Source of the DNA: Pseudomonas sp. LB-090624
GTDB taxonomy: Bacteria > Pseudomonadota > Gammaproteobacteria > Pseudomonadales > Pseudomonadaceae
Length of the DNA: 59,103 nucleotides
Direction of reading: 5' to 3'
Assembly (NCBI RefSeq): GCF_003205205.1
Contig: NZ_QJRL01000029.1
Location: 1 to 59,103 of the forward strand
The notes under the pieces were generated by a model. The model made no database searches, had not been told where the DNA came from, and worked only from the letters and a program-made list of their open reading frames with translations. Shown here one piece after another: positions 26,678 to 36,240 of this stretch. Position 1 is the first letter of the stretch; each line of letters starts with the position of its first letter. The translations under genes were made by a program, and so were the position numbers.

Positions 26678-26787
26678 CCCGAATCCTGTAACAGTGGCTT
26701 CCAAGTCGTTACCCGAGTGACTCGGGCAGTTCTTTGATGACCTGGCACGGGGTTCGGGGCACAGGGTTTGACCAATTTCGTCTGAAA

Positions 26788-26826
26788 CGTTCCCAAACAA
26801 GAGGCGCGCAGCGACGCTTGGGAACG
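26788..26826. promoter_or_regulatory. 9-bp inverted repeat in the antiporter/DMT spacer
   Basis: CGTTCCCAA (26788-26796) and TTGGGAACG (26818-26826) are perfect reverse complements with 21 bases between. They lie 43 bp before the DMT permease start, just before an AT-rich CTATATATTC. They could be an operator or a leader hairpin. Confidence 0.45.
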
Positions 26827-26868
26827 CTATATATTCAACCTTTGAAACCCTCACAAGGATAAGAAGGC

Positions 26869-27702
26869 GTGTTGGCAACATCTCTGGTGCTGGTTGCCGC
26901 CCTGCTGCATGCGACCTGGAATACATTGATCAAATTCAGCGGCGAGCGCTTGCTGGTCATTGCCAGCATGGACACGGTAGCGCTGGCCTTCGCTGTGCTG
27001 GCGGTGCCTTTCGTGGATGTTCCGCCTGCTGAAATCTGGCCTTGGTTGGTAGCTTCGGCACTGGCTGAGCAGTTGTATCGCTATTTGCTGATCCAGGCCT
27101 ACCGCGTGGGCGACCTGGGTCTGGTCTATCCTCTGATGCGCGGGCTGTCGCCGCTGGTGGTGCTCGGGCTGACCCTGGCCTTTGCTGGGGAATCGCTTAG
27201 CCAGCAGCAGGTCATCGGCATCCTGCTGATCCCCTGTGGCATGGCTTGCCTGTTGTGGCAGGGCGGCGGCGGTGACCGGCTGCCCTGGTCGATGCTGCCG
27301 GTGGTGGCCCTGATCGGCCTGTGCATCGGCTGCTACACCTGGTTCGACGGCCAGGCCGTGCGTTTGTGGGGTAAACCGTGGGACTACCTGGTATGGCTGA
27401 CACTGCTCAGTGCCTGGCAATTCCCGCTGCTGGCCAGTGTGGCGCGGCGGGCACCGTTCGTCCTGTTCTGGCGAACGCAATGGCGCCTGGGGCTAGCGGT
27501 GGGGTTCTGCGTATTGTTCAGTTATGCCTTGGTGTTGTGGGCCATGCACCTGGGGTCGGTGGCCGAGGCGGCCGCATTGCGGGAGCTGAGCGTGATTCTG
27601 GTGGTGCTGCTGGGTATGCGCTACCTCAAAGAACCTTTTGGCGGGCCGAGACTCCTAGCTTGCGGGCTGGTCCTGGCAGGCATGCTGGTGATGAAGCTCT
27701 AA
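26869..27702 (+). CDS. EamA/DMT-family permease
   Basis: A 277-residue membrane protein with about 10 predicted helices, built from two EamA-like halves. It opens with LVAALLHATWNTLIKFSG and contains LVYPLMRGLSPLVVLGLTLAF in the first half and AMHLGSVAEAAALRELSVIL in the second, the typical drug/metabolite transporter layout. Substrate is unknown. Translation starts at GTG 26869, preceded by AAGGATAAGAAGG. It is followed by the MAPEG gene after 26 bp, a likely operon. Confidence 0.85.
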   Translation: MLATSLVLVAALLHATWNTLIKFSGERLLVIASMDTVALAFAVLAVPFVDVPPAEIWPWLVASALAEQLYRYLLIQAYRVGDLGLVYPLMRGLSPLVVLGLTLAFAGESLSQQQVIGILLIPCGMACLLWQGGGGDRLPWSMLPVVALIGLCIGCYTWFDGQAVRLWGKPWDYLVWLTLLSAWQFPLLASVARRAPFVLFWRTQWRLGLAVGFCVLFSYALVLWAMHLGSVAEAAALRELSVILVVLLGMRYLKEPFGGPRLLACGLVLAGMLVMKL

Positions 27703-27728
27703 CCCATTATCGAACAAGGAGTCTGAGC

Positions 27729-28115
27729 ATGACCGTTGCCCTGTGGTGCATCCTGATCGCGCTGCTGCTGAACCCGCTGTGTGCCTTGATCGCCAAGGTG
27801 GCTAGCGGCCGTTTCGGTCTCAAGGACAATCACGACCCGCGAGCCTTCCTTGATGCCTTGTCGGGCTTGCCACGGCGGGCCCATGCGGCACAGCAGAATG
27901 GCTACGAGGCATTCCCGGCGTTTGCGGCTGCGGTGCTGGTGGCGGATATCGTCGGCAATGCCGAGCAGGTGACGCAGGATGTGCTGGGGGTGATGTACAT
28001 CACCAGTCGCTTGCTTTACATCATCTGCTACCTGGCCGATTGGGCGGCCTTGCGCTCGCTGGTATGGTTTGCCGGGTTGGCAATTATCGTGTCGTTCTTC
28101 GTGGTTTCCATCTGA
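27729..28115 (+). CDS. MAPEG family membrane protein
   Basis: A 128-residue integral membrane protein with four hydrophobic helices. It resembles the MAPEG superfamily (glutathione transferase-like and eicosanoid-metabolising membrane proteins). Family features are the N-terminal helix, the polar loop NHDPRAFLDALSGLPRRAHAAQQNGYEAFPAF, read here as RAHAAQQNGYEAFPAF with its conserved N-xxE, and the C-terminal SRLLYIICYLADW. Bacterial members of this subgroup have no established substrate. It probably shares a transcript with the DMT permease and is convergent with mltA. Confidence 0.85.
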   Translation: MTVALWCILIALLLNPLCALIAKVASGRFGLKDNHDPRAFLDALSGLPRRAHAAQQNGYEAFPAFAAAVLVADIVGNAEQVTQDVLGVMYITSRLLYIICYLADWAALRSLVWFAGLAIIVSFFVVSI

Positions 28116-28130
28116 AACCGCGTTGCCTGC

Positions 28131-28150
28131 TTCGCGGGCAAGCCCGCGAA
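28131..28150. repeat. REP-type palindrome between MAPEG gene and mltA
   Basis: TTCGCGGGC-AA-GCCCGCGAA, a perfect 9-bp stem with a 2-base loop. It is the core of the second REP-like family in this window, also seen at 53774-53794, and lies between convergent genes. Confidence 0.75.
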
Positions 28151-28164
28151 GAATCCACCGCCGA

Positions 28165-29316
28165 TCAAGGTACCTTAGGTACCTCAGGTAGTGGCTGGCC
28201 TTTAGGCCAGAGCATCCAGATTTGCCCCTGCTGCTTCATGTTCCCCGCCAGCTCGCCGGCTTCCGGCCCGGTGCCCCAGAACAGGTCGGCACGCACTTCA
28301 CCCGCAATCGCCCCTCCAGTGTCCTGCGCACCCACCGGGCGCACCACTGGCGAGCCGTCGGGGCGCGTGGTGGAAAGCCACAACAGGCTGCCCAGCGGAA
28401 TCACCTTGCGGTCGATGGCCACGCTGTAGCCGGCGGTGAGCGGCACGTTCAACGAACCGCGCGGCCCTTCGTTGCTGTCCGGGCGGGTGCTGAAGAAGAC
28501 GTAGCTGGGGTTGCTGGCCAGCAGTTCTGGTACGCGTTGCGGGTTGGCCTGGGCCCAGGCATGAATGGCGCCCATGCTCACTTCTTCTTTTTTCAACTGG
28601 CCCTGTTCCACCAGCCAGCGGCCAATCGGCCGGTAGGGGTGGCCGTTCTGATCGGCGTAGCCCAGGCGCAGCTGACGGCCGTCTTCCAGTTGTACCCGGC
28701 CCGAACCTTGGATCTGCAGGAATTGCAGGTCCATCGGGTCGGTCAGCCAGGCCAGCACCGGTGCCTTGACGCCGTTACGGTTGATCACTTCGGCAGTGTC
28801 GTATGGTTTGAGCACCCGGCCATCGAGCCGACCACGCAGGCGCTTGCCCTTCAGCTCGGGGTACACGCTGGCCAGGTCGACCACGATCATGTCATCCGGG
28901 GGCCCGTAAACCGCTACATGGTTGGTCGCCGATTGGCTCAGGCTGCCGGGGTAGACCGGCTCGTAGTAACCGGTAATCAGGCCGTTGGCATTGTTCTCGG
29001 CGGAGCGCAGGCCATAAACCTGCAGATTCTGCTCAAGGAAGGTACGCACCTGGGCAGCGCTCGCCGTGTCGCTGCCGGCGGCTTCGCAGGTGGCGGCCCA
29101 AACCGGATCGCGCTTGAGCTTCTCACAGCCGCTGCGCCAGGCGTAGAAACCGGCCAGCAGGTCTTCGTCGCTGACTGCGGGCAGGTCTTTCCAGGTAGCC
29201 GGGGCGTAGGTGGCGATGGCGTGGGGCTCGGGCTTGGCGCTTTCGCCGCCGTTGCAACCGGCCAGCAAAGCCAGCACTGGAAGTGTCCAGGCCAGGTGGC
29301 GCAGGGCAAATGTCAT
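28165..29316 (-). CDS. mltA: Membrane-bound lytic murein transglycosylase A
   Basis: A 383-residue lipoprotein that cleaves peptidoglycan glycan strands to 1,6-anhydro products. The signal peptide ends in a lipobox (LALLAGC, Cys about 20), so it is anchored to a membrane, probably the outer one. The MltA domain includes LITGYYEPVYPGSLS and IQGSGRVQLEDGRQLRLGYA. The C-terminal 3D domain has GSLLWLST and GAQDTGGAIAGEVRADLFWG, where the conserved Asp residues form the active site. ATG 29316 gives the correct signal peptide. Confidence 0.95.
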   Translation of the reverse strand: MTFALRHLAWTLPVLALLAGCNGGESAKPEPHAIATYAPATWKDLPAVSDEDLLAGFYAWRSGCEKLKRDPVWAATCEAAGSDTASAAQVRTFLEQNLQVYGLRSAENNANGLITGYYEPVYPGSLSQSATNHVAVYGPPDDMIVVDLASVYPELKGKRLRGRLDGRVLKPYDTAEVINRNGVKAPVLAWLTDPMDLQFLQIQGSGRVQLEDGRQLRLGYADQNGHPYRPIGRWLVEQGQLKKEEVSMGAIHAWAQANPQRVPELLASNPSYVFFSTRPDSNEGPRGSLNVPLTAGYSVAIDRKVIPLGSLLWLSTTRPDGSPVVRPVGAQDTGGAIAGEVRADLFWGTGPEAGELAGNMKQQGQIWMLWPKGQPLPEVPKVP

Positions 29317-29426
29317 GTGTGTATTCCTGTCATGGGCGAACATGAAAATTCGCCCCTGTTTTTTATGTGTCTATTGGTGTTTGGCCCTTGGGCAGCGATA
29401 CTGGCCGCCCATTTGCGTAGGCCGAA

Positions 29427-29882
29427 GTGAGCGTGATGTTGAAGCGATTGACCGTTGTTCTGCTGGCCGCCCTGGCCCTGAGCGGTTGCGACCGGGTTGA
29501 CCCGAACTCGCCGCTGGGTAAGCGCAAGGTGATCTTCAAGGACATGCTCAAGACCAGTGAAGACCTGGGTGGCATGCTGCGTGGCCGGTTGCCGTTCGAC
29601 GGACTGAAGTTTGCCGACGGTGCGCTGAAGCTGGACAGCCTGTCGCATCAGCCATGGCAGCATTTTCCACAGGTGCGGGATGGTGGGGATAGCGCCGCCC
29701 GCGCCGAAGTGTGGGAGCGCCAGGCGCGTTTTCACGACCTGGCCCGGCAGCTGGAAGGCGTCACCGGCGAATTGGTCGATGTTTCCCGCAACCAGCCACT
29801 GGATGCTGCGCAACTGAAGGTACCGATGGACAAGGTCGAGTCTGCATGCAAGGCCTGTCATAGCGAATTTCGTAATCATTGA
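29427..29882 (+). CDS. Cytochrome c'-like lipoprotein
   Basis: A 148-151 residue precursor with a lipobox (LALSGCDRV) and a C-terminal haem-binding CKACH motif (KVESACKACHSEFRNH). One CxxCH close to the C-terminus of a four-helix protein is the pattern of the cytochrome c'/c-556 class. It is likely a membrane-tethered periplasmic electron carrier; the partner is unknown. GTG 29427 and ATG 29436 are both possible starts. It is divergent from mltA. Confidence 0.8.
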   Translation: MSVMLKRLTVVLLAALALSGCDRVDPNSPLGKRKVIFKDMLKTSEDLGGMLRGRLPFDGLKFADGALKLDSLSHQPWQHFPQVRDGGDSAARAEVWERQARFHDLARQLEGVTGELVDVSRNQPLDAAQLKVPMDKVESACKACHSEFRNH

Positions 29883-29927
29883 ATGGCTGTGCTGTTCGCG
29901 CAAACCTTCGAGGCTTGTACAAATTCC

Positions 29928-30044
29928 TGTGGGAGCGGCCTTGTGTCGCGATAGGGCCGCTCAGCGGCCCCAGGATTTCAGCAAAAATGCGTGCATAGCT
30001 GGAGCCGCCGCGCGGCCCTATCGCGACACAAGGCCGCTCCCACA
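29928..30044. repeat. Paired REP-type elements, 33-bp perfect arms
   Basis: Positions 29928-29960 and 30012-30044 are exact reverse complements of 33 bases, separated by 51 bases containing a further short stem (GGGCCGCTCAGCGGCCC, 29954-29970). The arm sequence (TGTGGGAGCGGCCTTGTGTC...) recurs at 2168-2221 and in related form at 38460-38546. It lies between convergent genes. Confidence 0.88.
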
Positions 30045-30070
30045 AAGACCAGGCTTGCTGGCCAGATGCC

Positions 30071-30463
30071 TTAACGGTCGAGATCGTCGACTGCTTCCTG
30101 AAGCTCTTTACGCGACTCGGCCAGTTTGTCCTTGCGCTTGTTGATCTTCTCGGCGTCGCCCTTCTTCTCGGCCTTTTTCAAGTCTTTCTCGCGCTGCGCC
30201 ACTTCATGGCGTGCGTCGAGCACCTTTTGCTCACGTTCCTTGCGCAGGCTGGCATCGGTGCAGTTGTCGACCCCGCGCAGTGCCTCTTCCAGGCCGGCGA
30301 CCTGGTCGTTGTTGCCGTGGTCACGGGCAATCTTCAACTGGTTCTCGATGGCACTGCGCTTGGCGGCGCAGCCGGTCAGGCCGGCATCCGGTTGGGCGGC
30401 CTGTACCGCGCCTGTGGCAAGGCCAAGGGTCGCGAGCAGGATAAGGGTCGAAATACGTTTCAT
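30071..30463 (-). CDS. DUF1090 family periplasmic protein
   Basis: A 130-residue precursor with a signal peptide cleaved after VQA. The mature protein is highly charged and helical, with a likely coiled coil through REQKVLDARHEVAQREKDLK and KINKRKDKLAESRKELQEAV. Two cysteines (LTGCAAKRS and VDNCTDA) may form a disulfide. This matches DUF1090 (E. coli YqjC type), of unknown function. Confidence 0.85.
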   Translation of the reverse strand: MKRISTLILLATLGLATGAVQAAQPDAGLTGCAAKRSAIENQLKIARDHGNNDQVAGLEEALRGVDNCTDASLRKEREQKVLDARHEVAQREKDLKKAEKKGDAEKINKRKDKLAESRKELQEAVDDLDR

Positions 30464-30595
30464 GAAAAGCCTCCTGAACGGGGCGGGGCAGCAAAAGTTG
30501 GGGGAAATCCTGCCTTGGTTTTGCCCATTTAGAAACCCTTGGTGAAGTTTTCTGCTCGACTCTCAGGTTTTTCCTACGCACTATTTGGTAAAAAA

Positions 30596-32305
<1,710 letters not shown>

Positions 32306-32522
32306 CCTTGCTTGGCGGGGTGAGTCCTCAGCGTAGGCAGGTAGTGCGGTGGGTGAGGTACGAGGTTGTCAGGTGATATGTCCGAGGGGGCTGTCTTGGG
32401 GATTGAGGTGGCATCGATCTCACAGGCGCGGGAAAGGTTGTGGCGAACCCCTGGCAGCCCAATCCCAATTTCAAGACATACGCGAATTTTTTATTTGGGC
32501 GTGACTGAGTGATGCAGGTGAA

Positions 32523-32708
32523 GTGGTGGAAGTGGTTGGCCACGACCACGCCAATGAACTGCTAGCCGAAGGTTGGAAGCTGCTGGCAGTGGTTCCCGGC
32601 GGTGAGCCCAACGCGAAGATGGTGGTGACCTACGTGCTGGGCAAGACGAAACTGTTCGGTATGGCCGCCGCCATCGCCAATGCTCGAGTGCTTGAGCCTA
32701 AGGACTGA
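32523..32708 (+). CDS. Small hypothetical protein, possibly 5'-truncated
   Basis: An open frame of 61 residues (VVGHDHANELLAEGWKLLAV, then TYVLGKTKLFG). The phrase 'ELLAEGWKLLAVVPG' resembles short DUF1737-like proteins with a conserved EGW turn, but that is a weak match. The only in-frame starts are GTG codons (32523, 32526, 32532) with a poor ribosome-binding site, and a stop lies at 32502. It may have lost its original 5' end, since it sits at the edge of a patch of IS debris. Confidence 0.45.
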   Translation: MVEVVGHDHANELLAEGWKLLAVVPGGEPNAKMVVTYVLGKTKLFGMAAAIANARVLEPKD

Positions 32709-32747
32709 TGGCCCGGTACCCAGTTCGCAAGGACTGAGGGCTTTTAT

Positions 32748-33020
32748 TTAACTGTGCAGCCGAATCCATTTGTGAACGATCTGGCGCAGCTTGAGGGGCT
32801 TCAGGACAACCTCACTGGGGCGGGTTTGCCCGAGGCGACCACGATAGCTGTTGCGGCTGTTTGTCCGATCTGGGCTATTGACATCGAAGCCGGCGCCGCA
32901 CAGGCCCTCGACATAGAGCTCCCTCCTGCGTTGGGCAGCGAACTGGATCATTTGCTTGAGCAGATCAGCGTCTGTCCCTTTCTCAACCAGCTCAGTCAAT
33001 GCGACAGTGAGTTTGGTCAT
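32748..33020 (-). pseudogene. Truncated IS256-family transposase
   Basis: The 90-codon frame starts MTKLTVALTELVEKGTDADL and continues MIQFAAQRRRELYVEGLCGA, GFDVNSPDRTNSRNSYRGRL, a good match by memory to the N-terminus of IS256 (Mutator) transposases of about 400 residues. After about residue 75 (KLRQ) the sequence leaves the family and reaches a stop. The catalytic DDE domain is absent, so it cannot be active. Substitutions such as RRREL and GRLGQ within conserved stretches suggest decay. Confidence 0.8.
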
Positions 33021-33144
33021 TGTGGTTATCCTAGTGAAGGTTAAGTCCGCAAACTCAACGTTAGCCAAGAACCACAATGACATCCTCTTTCTTCCGCAGG
33101 GCGCCTTCGGCTGGCTCTGTTACAACACTTCCCAGGACGCGACC
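32750..33144 (-). mobile_element. IS256-family remnant (transposase N-terminus plus terminal repeat)
   Basis: A partial insertion sequence. It keeps one candidate terminus (minus strand GGTCGCGTCCTGGGAAGTGT at 33144-33125, continuing TGTAAC), the leader and the first ~75 codons of the transposase, then stops matching the family near 32790. The other end is missing. A closely related terminus occurs at 58976-59002. Confidence 0.75.
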
Positions 33145-33160
33145 TGCAAAACTTTAACTA

Positions 33161-33427
33161 TTAGATATATAACGTGTACAGCTGGTTGCCACCATTCGTA
33201 ATGCGTAAGTTGGCGTATTGTGCATAACCGGCGTTAAGAGCACGGTATGCCTCAAGTGCCACCATCTTCATCGCTTCCCCGTTCACGGTGAATTGATGTT
33301 CGTTGTCATCTTTGTCGGTTGCAATAAGGAGCAGACTATCCTCCCCGTCGAGGTTGTAACCCGCAAGGTGAAGTTTTACAGCCCGCACCACCCAATCTTT
33401 AGGAGCAATCGGTTCGTCTTTGTTCAT
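33161..33427 (-). CDS. Small hypothetical protein
   Basis: An 88-residue acidic protein starting MNKDEPIAPKDWVVRAVKLH. I do not recognise a family. No signal peptide or membrane helix is seen. The centre has LLLIATDKDDNEHQFTVNGE, probably beta-rich, and the C-terminus is NLRITNGGNQLYTLYI. GGAG lies 7 bases before the ATG, so translation is credible. It sits between two IS remnants and was perhaps acquired as cargo or spared between insertions. Confidence 0.55.
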   Translation of the reverse strand: MNKDEPIAPKDWVVRAVKLHLAGYNLDGEDSLLLIATDKDDNEHQFTVNGEAMKMVALEAYRALNAGYAQYANLRITNGGNQLYTLYI

Positions 33428-33549
33428 GTCAATCTCCAGAAGTAGAAAACCGCAGAAGCTATTTGACTCTACGCGCCGAAAAAATCCACCACAACTAGCA
33501 TTTTTATCAGGTACCGGTATGCACACTTATACGTTTCGTCTGGTCAACA

Positions 33550-33906
33550 CGTCTTCCTGATGTCCCGCCGAAGGCCATCGTGTTTACCTTTGTGTGGTGT
33601 TTCAGAAGTACAGGTGTCCACTGATGCGGCAACGCCTGCCGTTCGACCTCGTAGAGGACGCCAATCGTCAGAAGCGCCTGCTCGGCCAACTGGCTCTTGT
33701 TCGCCGCATGCAAGTCAAAGAACTGGCAAGCACTAAAACCGTGTGATGGTGCTGTTGGCACCCATGTGCTGCCAAGGTAAGCCCACGACGAGCGCCTGAA
33801 GTTGCTCGCTGTCCAGTTCCACTTGAGAGCCGTGACGAATGCCCGGCCAGTGGGGTTTGCCCTGGTTGAGTCTGCGTGCCGCCAGCCACACGCCAGTGCC
33901 GTCATG
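33550..33906 (-). mobile_element. IS66-family remnant (tnpB tail joined to tnpC fragment)
   Basis: On the minus strand, 33903-33733 encodes DGTGVWLAARRLNQGKPHWP, then HGSQVELDSEQLQALVVGLP up to a stop, which is the C-terminus of the IS66 accessory protein TnpB. Immediately downstream, in another frame (about 33728-33600), comes FFDLHAANKSQLAEQALLTI and GVLYEVERQA, an internal part of the IS66 transposase TnpC. In an intact element these are separated by hundreds of codons, so an internal deletion has joined them. Both ends are missing. Confidence 0.75.
33733..33903 (-). pseudogene. IS66 TnpB C-terminal fragment
   Basis: About 56 codons ending in a natural-looking stop. The match to TnpB (WLAARRLNQGK...WPG, QLQALVVGLPW) is by memory of the family and is strong. 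The 5' part is replaced by unrelated sequence next to the metK terminator. Confidence 0.75.
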
Positions 33907-33920
33907 CGCAATTTAATAAA

Positions 33921-33950
33921 AAGCCCCTGCCGATCGCTCGGCAGGGGCTT
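33921..33950 (-). terminator. Intrinsic terminator of metK
   Basis: AAGCCCCTGCCGA pairs with TCGGCAGGGGCTT across the loop TCGC, a perfect 13-bp stem. On the minus strand it is followed by TTTTTATTAAAT. It lies 24 bp past the metK stop. Confidence 0.92.
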
Positions 33951-33973
33951 TCGTCTGGCACTGCAGGAAGCTC

Positions 33974-35164
33974 TTACAGGCCGGCAGCGTCACGCAGCGA
34001 CTGGGCGCGGTCGGTGCGCTCCCAGGTGAAGGTGGTGAAGGTGTCGTCGCCGACAGTCTTCTGCTGCGGGGTGCGGCCGAAGTGGCCGTAGGCAGCGGTT
34101 TCCTGATACATCGGGTGCAGCAGGTCGAGCATGGTGGTGATGGCGTATGGACGCAGGTCGAAGCACTCACGCACCAGCTGGATGATCTTGTCGTCGGAGA
34201 CCTTGCCGGTGCCGAAGGTGTTGATCGAGATGGAGGTCGGCTGGGCCACGCCAATGGCGTACGACACCTGGATCTCGCAACGCTCGGCCAGGCCGGCGGC
34301 GACGATGTTCTTGGCCACGTAGCGGCCGGCGTAGGCGGCGGAACGGTCGACCTTGGACGGGTCCTTGCCGGAGAACGCGCCACCCCCGTGGCGGGCCATG
34401 CCGCCGTAGGAGTCGACGATGATCTTGCGGCCGGTCAGGCCGCAGTCACCCACCGGGCCGCCGATAATGAAGTTGCCGGTCGGGTTGATGTGGTACTGGG
34501 TGCCCTTGTGCAGCAGTTCGGCAGGCAGCGTGTGCTTGACGATCAGCTCCATCACGGCTTCCTGCAGGTCTTTCTGCGAAACCTCCGGGTTGTGCTGGGT
34601 CGACAGCACTACGGCGTCGATGCCGACAACCTTGCCGTTTTCGTAGCGGCAGGTGACCTGCGACTTGGCGTCCGGGCGCAGCCATGGCAGCAGGCCGGAC
34701 TTGCGTGCTTCGGCCTGGCGCTCGACCAGACGGTGCGAGAAGCAGATCGGTGCAGGCATCAGCACTTCGGTTTCGTTGCTGGCATAACCGAACATCAGGC
34801 CTTGGTCGCCGGCACCCTGGTCTTCCGGCTTGGAGCGGTCGACGCCCTGGGCGATGTCCACCGACTGCTTGCCGATGATGTTCATCACGGCGCAGGTGGC
34901 GCCGTCGAAGCCGACGTCGGAGCTGTTGTAGCCGATGTCGATGATGACCTTGCGCACCAGGTCTTCAAGATCGACCCAGGCCGAGGTGGTGACTTCGCCG
35001 GCGATGATGGCGACACCGGTCTTGACCAGGGTTTCGCAGGCCACGCGGGCGTACTTGTCCTGGGCGATGATGGCATCGAGGACCGCGTCCGAAATCTGGT
35101 CGGCGATCTTGTCCGGATGCCCTTCGGACACGGACTCGGAGGTGAAAAGGGAGTATTCGCTCAT
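33974..35164 (-). CDS. metK: S-adenosylmethionine synthetase
   Basis: A 396-residue enzyme that makes SAM from methionine and ATP. Signatures are SEGHPDKIADQISDAVLDAI at the N-terminus, GAGDQGLMFGYA, and the phosphate-binding GGGAFSGKDPSKVDRSAAY. Full family length. The ATG at 35164 lies 18 bp past the stop of the ArsR-methyltransferase gene on the same strand, so metK is probably the second gene of that operon and under the same control. Confidence 0.97.
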   Translation of the reverse strand: MSEYSLFTSESVSEGHPDKIADQISDAVLDAIIAQDKYARVACETLVKTGVAIIAGEVTTSAWVDLEDLVRKVIIDIGYNSSDVGFDGATCAVMNIIGKQSVDIAQGVDRSKPEDQGAGDQGLMFGYASNETEVLMPAPICFSHRLVERQAEARKSGLLPWLRPDAKSQVTCRYENGKVVGIDAVVLSTQHNPEVSQKDLQEAVMELIVKHTLPAELLHKGTQYHINPTGNFIIGGPVGDCGLTGRKIIVDSYGGMARHGGGAFSGKDPSKVDRSAAYAGRYVAKNIVAAGLAERCEIQVSYAIGVAQPTSISINTFGTGKVSDDKIIQLVRECFDLRPYAITTMLDLLHPMYQETAAYGHFGRTPQQKTVGDDTFTTFTWERTDRAQSLRDAAGL

Positions 35165-35182
35165 CTCGAAGGTTCCTGAAAT

Positions 35183-36175
35183 TTACCGATGGTGTATGTC
35201 GCCAGCCGTCCGCTGGAAATGGCGGACCTGAATCTGGAAACCGTTACGCAAGCCTACGTACAGGCTGTCCGCATGGGCCAGCCCGGCAGCGTTGGCCCAG
35301 CGGGCCAGGTCGTCCTGTTCGAAGCCAAGCCACAGGTCGCCGCAGGCTTCGCGCGCCCACCCCTGGTCATGGCTGCACAGTTCGGTGACCAGCAGGCTGC
35401 CGCCTGCCTTCACCCGTTTGGCCAGCTGGCGCAAGGCCAGGGCCGGGTCGCTGAAATGGTGCAGCACCATGTTCAGCACAACGCAGTCGGCGGCCACATC
35501 CGTTGCACCCAGTGCATCGGCCAACTGCAGGTTCACGTTGTCGAGCCCTTCGCGCTGGCACACCTGGCGCGCCAGTTCGAGCATGGTCGGGCTATTGTCC
35601 AGGGCTGTGACCTGGGCGAAGCGCCGGGCCAGGTCGGGGAGGAAGCCACCGTCGCCGGGGCCGACCTCCAGGGCACTGGCAGCCGGGTCGAAATGCAGTT
35701 TGTCGAGCAGCGCCAGCAGGCTTTCGCGGTATTGCGGCAAGCCGGCGATCAGGTCTTGCTGGGCACGGAACTTCTCTTCCACGCGCAGGAAGAAGTCCTG
35801 GCTGGTGGCGGCGCGGCGCTGTTGTACCTGGGCGATGCGAGCCTGCACGTCTGGCGGCAGGGTCAGGTCATCGACCTCTTCAAGCAACGCTGCATGCAGC
35901 CGGCCACCCAGGCGCAGGCTGTCGGGCAGCGCGCGGCGGTAGAAGATGGCATTGCCTTCGCGGCGGGTTGCCACCAGTTCGGCCTGGGCCAGCACCTTCA
36001 AATGGTGGCTCATGCCCGACTGGCCAACGTCGAAGATCTGTGCCAGTTCCAGTACGCCGAACGAGTCGTTGGCCAAGGCGCGCAATACATTCAGGCGCAA
36101 CTCGTCACCACTGGCCTTGCACAGGGCGGCCAATGCTTCGCGTTGCTCGGGGATCGATTGCGCACGGAGGTTCAT
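35183..36175 (-). CDS. ArsR-type regulator fused to SAM-dependent methyltransferase
   Basis: A 330-residue two-domain protein. Residues 1 to about 105 are an ArsR winged helix, with the recognition region FDVGQSGMSHHLKVLAQAEL followed by the wing VATRREGNAIFYRRA. Residues about 140-330 are a class I methyltransferase with SAM motif I in ALEVGPGDGGFLPDL and the later VVLNMVLHHFSDP. It precedes metK by 18 bp. Such fusions are plausible sensors of SAM or SAH; ArsR-family SahR proteins control the methyl cycle in other proteobacteria. A perfect 26-bp palindrome lies 40 bp upstream of its start, the likely operator. Whether the methyltransferase domain is catalytic or only binds ligand is unknown. 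Confidence 0.9.
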   Translation of the reverse strand: MNLRAQSIPEQREALAALCKASGDELRLNVLRALANDSFGVLELAQIFDVGQSGMSHHLKVLAQAELVATRREGNAIFYRRALPDSLRLGGRLHAALLEEVDDLTLPPDVQARIAQVQQRRAATSQDFFLRVEEKFRAQQDLIAGLPQYRESLLALLDKLHFDPAASALEVGPGDGGFLPDLARRFAQVTALDNSPTMLELARQVCQREGLDNVNLQLADALGATDVAADCVVLNMVLHHFSDPALALRQLAKRVKAGGSLLVTELCSHDQGWAREACGDLWLGFEQDDLARWANAAGLAHADSLYVGLRNGFQIQVRHFQRTAGDIHHR

Positions 36176-36214
36176 GGGGCGGCAGTCTAGACAGGCATCG
36201 ATGCCCTAGCAAGG

Positions 36215-36240
36215 CCAATATCAAAAAGTTTTGATATTGG
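36215..36240. promoter_or_regulatory. 26-bp palindromic operator upstream of arsR-metK and tkt
   Basis: CCAATATCAAAA and TTTTGATATTGG are perfect 12-bp arms around a 2-base centre. AT-rich symmetric sites with ATCAA/TTGAT halves are typical of ArsR-family operators. It lies 40 bp before the ArsR-methyltransferase gene and 163 bp before the divergent tkt, so autoregulation of arsR-metK is the simplest reading. Confidence 0.75.
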
